11,652 nt of DNA from positions 1 to 11,652 of the forward strand of contig DATFYM010000096.1 of assembly GCA_035315065.1 (NCBI GenBank). Direction: 5' to 3'. Position numbers and translations under genes: made by a program. Source of the DNA: DATFYM01 sp035315065. GTDB taxonomy: Bacteria > Acidobacteriota > Terriglobia > UBA7540. Positions within the stretch are counted from its first letter, which is position 1. Every line of letters starts with the position of its first letter. This document shows positions 5,959 through 11,652 of the stretch, in pieces. Under the pieces are notes generated by a model. It saw only the letters and a program-made list of their open reading frames with translations, was not told the origin of the DNA and did no database searches.

Positions 5959-6999
5959 ATGTTCGCACCCAAAACAATTGGATGTCGGCCCCGTGTGAGA
6001 AACTCCAAGCCCGGGTATTGCGGCACCGCCGCCAAGGCCGTTGCACTCGGTATAGCCGTAGCCATGCTCTCTTTGCCCGCCCTGGGGAGGGGCAGAGGGG
6101 GATCCACTCCGCCGAGCACGCCAGGCGATTTCCATGTCACTGGCATCACGACCAGCAGTGTTACGTTCGCCTGGAACGCGTCGACGGCAGGGTCAGGCGA
6201 GAAAATAGGATACAACATTTGGAACGACACCACCGGATTTAGCAACAACGTGGGCAATGTCACCAGCTACAACTGGAACTTCGGAGTAGAAGCAGGCGGC
6301 ACCTATTCGTTTCATATCGAAGCATTTTTGGAGCCCTACGGGGAGGTGTCGTCAGCCCCCAGCCCGGAGGTCACGGTGACACTCCTCGGGACTCCGCTGC
6401 CGACACCCGTCAAACCAGCCGCGCCAGTGATCACCCAAGCGAACCCAACCTCGAATACCGTCACCGTGGCGTGGACGGAAGCGACGCCTGCCAGTAAGAT
6501 CAACGATTATGTTATCCTTGTCAATGGCATCCAGGATGGCGGCGGTCCCTCAGGCACCACAGCGTCGACAGCCACGGGTCTGGCATCCAGCTACACTTTT
6601 ACCATCACCGTCGTTGCCTATAGCCTGAACGGCCAAACAGGGGCACTCTCAACGACCAGCGCCCCCGTTACCGTGACGACGTTGGCAGCTACAACCCCCC
6701 CGGCGCCTGCCTCAGTTCTGACCGCTCCCACCGACCTGACCGGCTGGGGCGATGGCGGAGGCGAAGCGATTGTTTCGTGGAACCCCTCGACGTCGGCAAA
6801 CGAGCCGCAAGCGGATATCCAGTATGTCTTCTATGAAGCCGGGGTGCTCGATTCATATGACGGCACGGTCGGCGATACCACCGATGTCTACATTTTCCCG
6901 CGAGGAGCCACGGATCCCGTGCCGGTCTGGGTTGTTGCCATTGACAACCTTGGTAACGTATCCGCGCCCAGCAACGTGCTCTCGCTGACCAGCTTCTGA
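5959..6999 (+). CDS. Secreted protein with three fibronectin type III domains
   Basis: A 346-residue protein. The N-terminus has an extended basic region (to about residue 26) and a hydrophobic stretch AVALGIAVAMLSLPALG (27-43), consistent with a Sec signal peptide. Three FN3-type beta-sandwich repeats follow, at about 50-141, 154-248 and 251-346. They are recognised by the recurring pattern of a Pro-rich lead (PGDF, PAAPVI, APTDL), SVTFAWN / TVTVAWTE / AIVSWNPS, a Y.v.v / Y.f strand, and a closing S...S.pv.v strand. There are no catalytic motifs, so a binding or adhesion role at or outside the cell surface is likely. The ATG at 5959 is chosen over an upstream start at 5914 because AGAGAGGA at 5945-5952 is well spaced and the signal peptide fits. 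Ser/Thr-rich composition is typical of exported proteins. Confidence 0.8.
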   Translation: MFAPKTIGCRPRVRNSKPGYCGTAAKAVALGIAVAMLSLPALGRGRGGSTPPSTPGDFHVTGITTSSVTFAWNASTAGSGEKIGYNIWNDTTGFSNNVGNVTSYNWNFGVEAGGTYSFHIEAFLEPYGEVSSAPSPEVTVTLLGTPLPTPVKPAAPVITQANPTSNTVTVAWTEATPASKINDYVILVNGIQDGGGPSGTTASTATGLASSYTFTITVVAYSLNGQTGALSTTSAPVTVTTLAATTPPAPASVLTAPTDLTGWGDGGGEAIVSWNPSTSANEPQADIQYVFYEAGVLDSYDGTVGDTTDVYIFPRGATDPVPVWVVAIDNLGNVSAPSNVLSLTSF

Positions 7000-7017
7000 C
7001 CCGACTGCCGTCAGCGT

Positions 7018-7101
7018 AATAACTGGAAACCACCTCGTTTGAACCACCCGCCGCCTCCCAAAGGCGGCGGGAATTTCTCGCTGCTAAACTCAACCCCGAG
7101 C
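7018..7101 (+). repeat. 84-bp direct repeat, copy 1, with 10-bp hairpin
   Basis: This copy matches 8416-8499 at 82 of 84 positions; the two differences are close together at GAACCACC versus GAGCAACC. It contains a perfect hairpin: CCCGCCGCCT, loop CCCAA, AGGCGGCGGG (7048-7072). It lies between the FN3 gene stop and the ribosome binding site of the beta-barrel gene. The similarity ends sharply at 7018 on the left and fades at about 7111 on the right. It could act as a transcription-end or mRNA-stability hairpin for the FN3 gene, or be a small dispersed element. Confidence 0.9.
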
Positions 7102-7144
7102 GCTTTCACCTTAAATGCCTGGAGTGGAAAGGAGTGCTCTAAGA

Positions 7145-7723
7145 ATGAGGAAGTCACTGGCTGTTGATCTATTGCTTGGACTACTTGGAACCGCGCCGCT
7201 GGCGAACGCGCAGGAGGAACCCTCAAAGGTCGAGTTGTATGGCGGGTACTACTACGCGCGTTTTAACGTAAATGCCAATGTTCCGGGCATCGCACCCTCG
7301 GCAACATACAACGGAAATGGCGGGGGTGGACAGCTGGAGTACAACGCCAACCGCTGGCTTGGTGTGGTGGGAGATTTGGGCGGCTTTTATGCGACCAGTA
7401 GCGGGAACGGCTCATTCGCCGGAGGAGTGTTCACATATCTTCTTGGGCCCAGAGTGAATTTCCGGCGTGGCAAAGTTACGCCGTTCGCTCAGGCCCTCTT
7501 CGGAGGCGTTCGCACAACCGACGGCATTGCCCAATCAACAGGGACCGAAAATAATTTTGCGATGACGGCGGGCGGCGGCATTGATTTCAAGGTGTCCAGG
7601 CACGTCTCGGTTCGCCCCATACAGGCCGAGTACTTCATGACCAAAATCCCCGACGGTCTCAACAACCGCCAAAACAATTTGCGGATTGGCGCCGGGGTAG
7701 TCTTGCGCCTCGGCCGGAAATAG
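7145..7723 (+). CDS. Small outer-membrane beta-barrel protein
   Basis: A 192-residue protein with a signal peptide (RKSLAVDLLLGLLGTAPLANA, cleavage likely after ANA before QEE). The mature part is rich in alternating amphipathic strands with aromatic girdles: KVELYGGYYYARFNV, GGQLEYNANRWLGVVGDLGGFYA, VFTYLLGPRVNF, KVTPFAQALFGGVR, AMTAGGGIDFKVSRHVSVRPIQAEYFMT, NNLRIGAGVVLRLG. This is the OmpA/OmpW-like eight-stranded barrel pattern (outer membrane protein beta-barrel domain). The ATG at 7145 follows GAAAGGAG at 7126-7133; an earlier ATG at 7115 precedes that site and is not favoured. The specific role is unknown; such proteins range from structural barrels to adhesins. Its location between an 84-bp repeat and a transposase remnant suggests it may have moved. 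Confidence 0.82.
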   Translation: MRKSLAVDLLLGLLGTAPLANAQEEPSKVELYGGYYYARFNVNANVPGIAPSATYNGNGGGGQLEYNANRWLGVVGDLGGFYATSSGNGSFAGGVFTYLLGPRVNFRRGKVTPFAQALFGGVRTTDGIAQSTGTENNFAMTAGGGIDFKVSRHVSVRPIQAEYFMTKIPDGLNNRQNNLRIGAGVVLRLGRK

Positions 7724-7724
7724 T

Positions 7725-8345
7725 TTGCGAGGTTGGGGTTATTCGTTTACGCCGAGGCTGCGGGATCTGGCCGACCAGCAACTCTACAAGCTCGTGCGGG
7801 GATGAGTTACGGGTGTCTGGACCCACTGTTGCGCCACACGGCGGAGATGGGTTTAATTCGAGAACAGTGGGACACGATGGCGCGGGTCGCGGCCTCGCTG
7901 AGGAATCGCACGGCGCCGGCCAACGTTATCGTCCAGCGGCTGGCGAACGCCTCCTCCTCAGACCGTTTGGCGAGAGCCCTGACGGCCCTGGGGCAGGTCG
8001 TCAAATCGATCTTCATTCTCCGCTATATCGATGACGAGAGGATGCGGGATACCGTGCAACTCCAGCTCAACCACGGCGAGCGTCGCCACGACCTAACGCG
8101 CCGATGCCTTTTCTTCGCGAACCGCGGCGAGTTCCGCACGGGCGACCTGGAGGAAATTATGAACAAGGCGAGCTGCCTGAGCTTGCTCTCCAACGGGGTG
8201 CTGGTCTGGAACACCGTGCACATGGATCAGATCGTGGACCGCCTGCGAGCCTCCAGAGAAGAGATCGTGGATTCTGACTTGGCCCGGGTCTCTCCTCTCT
8301 GCCAGGCTCATATCATTCCCACCGGGACCTACTCATTTGACCCAG
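7725..8345 (+). pseudogene. Tn3-family transposase, 3' remnant, frameshifted
   Basis: This is the C-terminal part of a Tn3-type DDE transposase, which normally moves Tn3-family elements by replicative transposition. From about 7802 the frame reads LDPLLRHTAEMGLIREQWDTMARVAASLRNRTAP, then RYIDDERMRDTVQLQLNHGERRHDLTRRCLFFANRGEFRTGDLEE, ASCLSLLSNGVLVWNTVH and DLARVSPLCQAHIIPTGTYSFD, all characteristic. The preceding family block (YSFTPRLRDLADQQLYKLVRG, 7740-7802) is in a different frame and hits a stop at 7803, so there is at least one frameshift. Everything before that, including the first two catalytic Asp, is missing. The Glu in NRGEF is probably the third catalytic residue. The open frame continues to 8440, but after about 8345 it no longer resembles transposase and runs into the 84-bp repeat. 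Not functional. Confidence 0.88.
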
Positions 8346-8378
8346 AGATGCCGGGGAATCGACATTGCGTACAATACG

Positions 8379-8415
8379 CTACCGTAAATTTTCGCACGGA
8401 TGCTGCCGGAGGGCC
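8379..8415 (-). mobile_element. Possible Tn3-type terminal inverted repeat
   Basis: Read on the minus strand, 8415 down to 8379 begins GGCCCTCCGGCAGC and ends GCGAAAATTTACGGTAG. It has the length (about 37-38), G-rich outer end and AT-rich inner end expected of a Tn3-family terminal repeat. It lies just after the transposase C-terminus, where such an end belongs, and its outer edge touches the 84-bp repeat at 8416. No partner end is visible, so this is tentative. Confidence 0.3.
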
Positions 8416-8499
8416 AATAACTGGAAACCACCTCGTTTGAGCAACCCGCCGCCTCCCAAAGGCGGCGGGAATTTCTCGCTGCTAAACTCAACCCCGAGC
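8416..8499 (+). repeat. 84-bp direct repeat, copy 2, with 10-bp hairpin
   Basis: Second copy of the sequence at 7018-7101 (82/84 identical), with the same CCCGCCGCCT / AGGCGGCGGG hairpin (8446-8470). It begins where the Tn3 remnant's likely end stops and finishes near the presumed outer end of the IS630 remnant (the sequence between 8500 and 8533 is unassigned). The two copies are 1398 bp apart and flank the beta-barrel gene and the Tn3 remnant. Confidence 0.9.
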
Positions 8500-8533
8500 A
8501 CTCTCGCTTATCTGGGCTAAACCGAGGGGCAGC

Positions 8534-8743
8534 TCACAAGAATGAAGGCAGGTCGGACTGCGGGATGCAGCCGCGCAGTTTCTCTGGCCAAGAGCGAATC
8601 CCGGCGATGGAGCGGAGAATGTCTTCCATCAGTTCATCCACATCCCTGGGGCAACTGTTGGCCAGCTCCCGTTTGGCCTGCGACCAGACTCCCTTGTCGG
8701 GATTCAGCTCGGGCGCGTAAGAAGGGAAATACTCGATGCGCAG
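8534..8743 (-). pseudogene. IS630-family transposase, C-terminal remnant
   Basis: The last 69 codons of an IS630/Tc1-mariner-type transposase. LRIEYFPSYAPELNPDKGVW, then SQAKRELANSCPRDVDELMEDIL, and the ending LRGCIPQSDLPSFL are typical. The family's catalytic Glu, in the motif ELNPxEGVW, is Lys here (codon AAG, 8693-8695), a single-base change from GAG. The N-terminal catalytic part is absent: upstream of 8743 the frame runs into the end of murJ with no family resemblance, although an open frame nominally continues to 8830. On the minus strand, CGGTTTAGCCCAGATAAGCG just after the stop may be part of the element's end. Dead fragment. Confidence 0.85.
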
Positions 8744-8775
8744 ATTTATGCAGATATCAATAAAAAGCCAGGCGA

Positions 8776-10341
8776 TCACTTCCGAATCCGAGACAGGTAT
8801 CCATCCAGCTCGCGGATGCGCAGCAGCCACGCGAAAAACACCGTCAGCGCGAAGCCTACCAGGCTCACCACCACCAGCACCAGGAAGGCTCCGTGAGTGG
8901 TCTTCCAGTTCACACGCGTTTCGAGCCAGGAAACCAGTTTGAACGACACTAGCCCGCCCGCGACGGAGGCAGCACTGATCTTGCCAAAGAAGACCAGCAG
9001 GGCGCCGGCGTCGGGATTGGCCGTGCGCCGGTTGAGCAGCACAAAGAGCGCGGCCGTGTACACAATGATGCCGATCGAGCTCGCCAGCGCCAGACCCAGG
9101 TGTTGAGCGCGGCGCGCCAGCAGCCAGTAGACGGGCAGGTTTGCCAGGGTGAGGAGCGTGCCGACCACGGCGGGAGTCAAGGTGTCACGCGTAGCGTAAA
9201 AACCGCGCGCCAGAATGTTCTGAGCGCCCCAGGCAAACATGCCCAGCGAGAAGAGCGCGAGGGTGACCGCCGTGGCCTCAAGGTCCGGCCCGCGCAAGCG
9301 CGTGTGTGAGAACACAAAGTAGAGCAGGGGACGACTCAGGGCGATGCTGAGCGCGGAAACCGGCACGATGAGCAGCAGCAGGCCTTTCAGCGTCGAGTTG
9401 AGCGTGCGGTTCAACTCCTCCAGTTTCCCTTCCGAGTAAAGCTGGGCCAGGAAGGGGAAGGACGCCACGCCGACCGCCTGGCCCACTACTCCCAGCGGGA
9501 CTCGCATCAGGTTCTTGGCGTAGCTCAACCAGGTGATGGACGCGGGCACGAGATAGCTGCCGAACCAGCGGATAATCCAGTCGTCGGTGAAAACGAGCGA
9601 CAGCGCCAGCATGATGGGAATCGCCAGTTTGAGGAAGAGCTTGAATCCCGGGTGCCGCAGGTCGAGGTTGGGACGAAAACGCGCGCCGGCGCGCATAGCA
9701 CCGTAGACCTGAAGCGCGAGGTTTCCCAGCAACGCCCCTGCCAGCACGCCCACCGCGAAGCCGGTGATCCCGATGCGCGAGGAAAGCAGTACGCCGCCGG
9801 CGATGATGCCGAGGTTGTAAATCACGGGCGCCAGCGACGGAACGACGAACTGGGCCTTGGCATACTGCACCGCGCTCAGAATGCCGCCGAGATAAAAGCA
9901 AAGCTGCGCCGGCAGCATGAGCCGCGTGAGGCAGATCAGCCGGGCCTTTTCCACGGGGTTGAAACCGGGCGCGATCATCGTCGCCAGGCGAGGAGCGTAA
10001 ACCTCCGCCACCAGAATCAGGCCGGTGACCGCCGCTCCCATGAAAGTGATCACCGTCGAGAACACGTGCCAGCCTTCATCCTCGCGCTGGTCGGCGACGT
10101 ATTGCGCGAAGACGGGAATAAAGGTCAGGCTCAGCGATCCGCCGGCGACAAGGTAGTTCAGAAAATCGGGCAGAGTGAACGCGGCGTAGTACGCGTCAGT
10201 GACCGCATTGGAGCCCATTTGATGCGCTACCGTCCACTCGCGAAAGAAGCCAAGCAGCCGGCTTGCCAGGACGCTCACCATGACGATGGTGGTGGACTGG
10301 GCGATGCGGCGAGTCACTGAGGGAAAAGCTGGGTTCGGCAT
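8776..10341 (-). CDS. murJ: MurJ/MviN-family lipid II flippase
   Basis: Inner-membrane protein of the MOP superfamily, expected to flip lipid II across the membrane for peptidoglycan synthesis. It is 521 residues with about 14 hydrophobic segments. Family N-terminus: VLASRLLGFFREW (R28, R34), AVTDAYYAAFTLPD (D49), AGGSLSLTFIPVF; later SYAKNLMRVPLGVVGQAVGVASFPFLAQ and ARGFYATRDTLTPAVVG. Aligned by eye to E. coli MurJ, R18, R24 and D39 are kept, but R52 is Asn62 and D269-R270 is Lys276-Asn277. The ATG at 10341 gives the usual length and N-terminus; an upstream GTG (10410) would add 23 residues with no family resemblance. It ends just before the IS630 remnant. It could be a divergent family member with another lipid-linked substrate. 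Confidence 0.9.
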   Translation of the reverse strand: MPNPAFPSVTRRIAQSTTIVMVSVLASRLLGFFREWTVAHQMGSNAVTDAYYAAFTLPDFLNYLVAGGSLSLTFIPVFAQYVADQREDEGWHVFSTVITFMGAAVTGLILVAEVYAPRLATMIAPGFNPVEKARLICLTRLMLPAQLCFYLGGILSAVQYAKAQFVVPSLAPVIYNLGIIAGGVLLSSRIGITGFAVGVLAGALLGNLALQVYGAMRAGARFRPNLDLRHPGFKLFLKLAIPIMLALSLVFTDDWIIRWFGSYLVPASITWLSYAKNLMRVPLGVVGQAVGVASFPFLAQLYSEGKLEELNRTLNSTLKGLLLLIVPVSALSIALSRPLLYFVFSHTRLRGPDLEATAVTLALFSLGMFAWGAQNILARGFYATRDTLTPAVVGTLLTLANLPVYWLLARRAQHLGLALASSIGIIVYTAALFVLLNRRTANPDAGALLVFFGKISAASVAGGLVSFKLVSWLETRVNWKTTHGAFLVLVVVSLVGFALTVFFAWLLRIRELDGYLSRIRK

Positions 10342-10427
10342 GATTCGAAGGTGAGATCTCGATTTGAGGGATTCCGGCAAAGCCAATCTCAGCACGCTGA
10401 CACTTCCCACGCCAGCTAACTATCTAA

Positions 10428-10898
10428 CTACGCTAGTCTAGTAGCTGGTCGCCCTTTTTCCTCGGGAAAGCGTCTCCCACAACCACGGCACCTCATCATC
10501 CTGCCTCTGCGCAGCAGGTGCTCCCAGAAGCTGCGTTTCGACCGAAAGGTTTTGGTGGACCCGCAATAAGGGCAAGACAGGGTAACTTCCCATTCGTCCC
10601 CGCCTTCCGGATCGTTGGCCACCGCCGACGCGACGCCGGGCGCCGCAGGGACATAGGCTTCAGCGGAAAAGGATGGAGACGCCGCGGCGGGCGTTGGCCT
10701 CTCGCGCCTTCGCCGCTCGCGATGGCGGGCGGCCCGAGCAGCCCTCTCCGCTTCCACCACGGCGCTGGGAACCCGTCTCAGCGTGCCGCAATCGGAGCAC
10801 CGCCGGACGCGCCAGCCGAGGGTCTTGAGGAGACGATCCTGCCAGCCGTCGACTGAACGGGTCCTGGTTGAACGGCATTGTGGGCACGGCTTAGCCAT
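10428..10898 (-). CDS. Protein with two zinc-ribbon motifs, function unknown
   Basis: A 156-residue basic protein. The N-terminal zinc ribbon has C5-x2-C8 ... C34-x2-C37 (CPQCRSTRTRSV...LKTLGWRVRRCSDCGTLRRVP). The C-terminal one has C109-x2-C112 ... C137-x2-C140 (CPYCGSTKTFRSK...LLRRGRMMRCRGCGRRFP). The two share CPxCxSTxT, a central Leu-rich helix, a GxRxxRC turn and CG-R-R, so they look like an internal duplication. Between them lies an Arg-rich helix (AERAARAARHRERRRRERP, about 50-68) and an Ala/Pro-rich linker. No membrane segment or signal peptide. It could bind nucleic acid, but nothing shown identifies a role. The stop is 86 bp from the murJ start, and both genes run in the same direction. 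Confidence 0.75.
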   Translation of the reverse strand: MAKPCPQCRSTRTRSVDGWQDRLLKTLGWRVRRCSDCGTLRRVPSAVVEAERAARAARHRERRRRERPTPAAASPSFSAEAYVPAAPGVASAVANDPEGGDEWEVTLSCPYCGSTKTFRSKRSFWEHLLRRGRMMRCRGCGRRFPEEKGRPATRLA

Positions 10899-11004
10899 CT
10901 GACACCGAAATCACACCCGAAATGACAATCTATCATTTTACCCTCCCCGGCAGAAGCCGGCCATTCCCGCCATTAACTGCTACTGCAACGCCTTAAACAG
11001 GGTT

Positions 11005-11652
11005 TCAGTCATTCCCCCAAAGCGACGGCGTGTAGGCAATCCCTGCCTCCCGCTGCTGCCGCCGCACGCGCTCATTCCAGGAGACGACCGGCTGGCCCGT
11101 GTCCACTTCCTTCATCGTGATGCAGCCTTCCACCGGGCAGACGAGCGCGCACAGATTGCAGCCCACGCACTCCTCTTCGAGAATACGAGGCACGCGCGTC
11201 CCCCCGTTGCCATTGCCCCCGTTCAGGCCCCCATTCAGGCGAGGATACTCCTCGATACACTGATGGGCGCCATCCTCGCAGGCGATGTAACAGAGGTGAC
11301 AGCCGATGCACTTGGCGGCGTCGATCTGGGCGATGATCTTGTAGTTGAGGTCGAGATTGCCCCAATCGGTCACGCTCTCGATGGCGCGTCCCTCCAGTTC
11401 CCCGACCTTGGTGAAGCCCTTGGCGTCGAGGTAGGCGCCGAGGCCGTCGATCATGTCTTCGACGATCCGAAAGCCGTAGTGCATGGCCGCCGTGCAAACC
11501 TGCACCGATCGGGCTCCCAGGGTGATGAACTCGGCGGCGTCACGCCAGGTGGCGATACCGCCGATTCCGCTTATCGGGATCTTCACGTGCTTGGCGCAGG
11601 CCGCCACCATGTTGAGCGCGATCGGCTTCACCGCCGGACCGCAGTATCCACC
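11005..11652 (-). CDS. preA: Dihydropyrimidine dehydrogenase subunit PreA (partial, C-terminal)
   Basis: Iron-sulfur/flavin subunit of the NAD-dependent dihydropyrimidine dehydrogenase (PreA, with PreT), which reduces uracil and thymine to dihydropyrimidines. The gene is cut by the window edge; its N-terminal half lies beyond 11652. Visible parts: GGYCGPAVKPIALNMV at the edge (barrel active-site region), then KIPISGIGGIATWRDAAEFITLGARSVQVCTAAM (FMN phosphate-binding end of the barrel), and two 4Fe-4S motifs, CIGCHLCYIAC and CVGCNLCALVCPVEGC. An Asn/Gly-rich insert (LNGGLNGGNGNGG) separates the clusters. The stop is followed by a 106-bp gap before the zinc-ribbon gene. The partner preT is not visible; a related ferredoxin-fused dihydroorotate-dehydrogenase-like protein is possible but less likely. 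Confidence 0.9.
   Translation of the reverse strand, partial: GGYCGPAVKPIALNMVAACAKHVKIPISGIGGIATWRDAAEFITLGARSVQVCTAAMHYGFRIVEDMIDGLGAYLDAKGFTKVGELEGRAIESVTDWGNLDLNYKIIAQIDAAKCIGCHLCYIACEDGAHQCIEEYPRLNGGLNGGNGNGGTRVPRILEEECVGCNLCALVCPVEGCITMKEVDTGQPVVSWNERVRRQQREAGIAYTPSLWGND

Noticed and set aside
7048..7072. Hairpin in the 84-bp repeat as an intrinsic terminator
   Set aside because: The stem is strong, but only three T follow (AATTTCTC), and there is no T-run on the other strand either; kept as part of a repeat.
9652..10320. 222-codon open frame on the plus strand inside murJ
   Set aside because: Antisense to murJ, highly charged composition typical of a mirrored membrane-protein gene, no motif and no ribosome binding site identified.
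10947..10960. CCGGC-AGAA-GCCGG hairpin between preA and the zinc-ribbon gene as a terminator
   Set aside because: Only a 5-bp stem and no T-run on either strand.

Overview
This window most likely comes from a GC-rich, Gram-negative bacterium, and I would guess an Acidobacteriota-type genome. That guess rests on the conserved chromosomal block rpmH-rnpA-yidD-yidC-jag-mnmE, a small outer-membrane beta-barrel protein, a Jag protein without the usual KH loop, and spacers full of short tandem repeats. No rRNA or tRNA gene and no CRISPR array is visible. The taxonomic call is inference.

Positions 229-5110 (+ strand) hold the 'ribosome-to-membrane' block: ribosomal protein L34, RNase P protein, YidD, the YidC insertase, a Jag/KhpB-like RNA-binding protein and the tRNA-modifying GTPase MnmE. 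rnpA and yidD overlap, and yidC and jag are 6 bp apart, as expected for a co-transcribed unit. Three spacers (yidD-yidC, jag-mnmE and downstream of mnmE) each carry an array of 7- or 8-bp words based on GATTG. Each array is followed by its own reverse complement and so can fold into a long hairpin. This repeated architecture is the most unusual structure in the window.

Positions 5111-8743 form an accessory stretch between mnmE and murJ. It contains a single-domain retropepsin-like aspartic protease, a secreted protein with three fibronectin type III domains, and a small outer-membrane beta-barrel protein. It also contains a frameshifted 3' remnant of a Tn3-family transposase and a 3' remnant of an IS630-family transposase whose catalytic Glu is replaced by Lys. 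Two 84-bp direct repeats (82/84 identical), each with a perfect 10-bp hairpin, flank the barrel gene plus the Tn3 remnant. This looks like a scarred insertion site, with mnmG absent where it often follows mnmE.

Positions 8776-11652 are on the - strand: a MurJ/MviN-family flippase lacking two arginines that matter in E. coli MurJ, a small protein with two zinc ribbons that look like an internal duplication, and the C-terminal half of PreA, cut by the window edge. PreA carries two 4Fe-4S motifs separated by an Asn/Gly-rich insert.

No complete new defence or mobile system is present. The novelty lies in the spacer hairpin family, the 84-bp repeat module and residue-level departures in MurJ, Jag and YidC.
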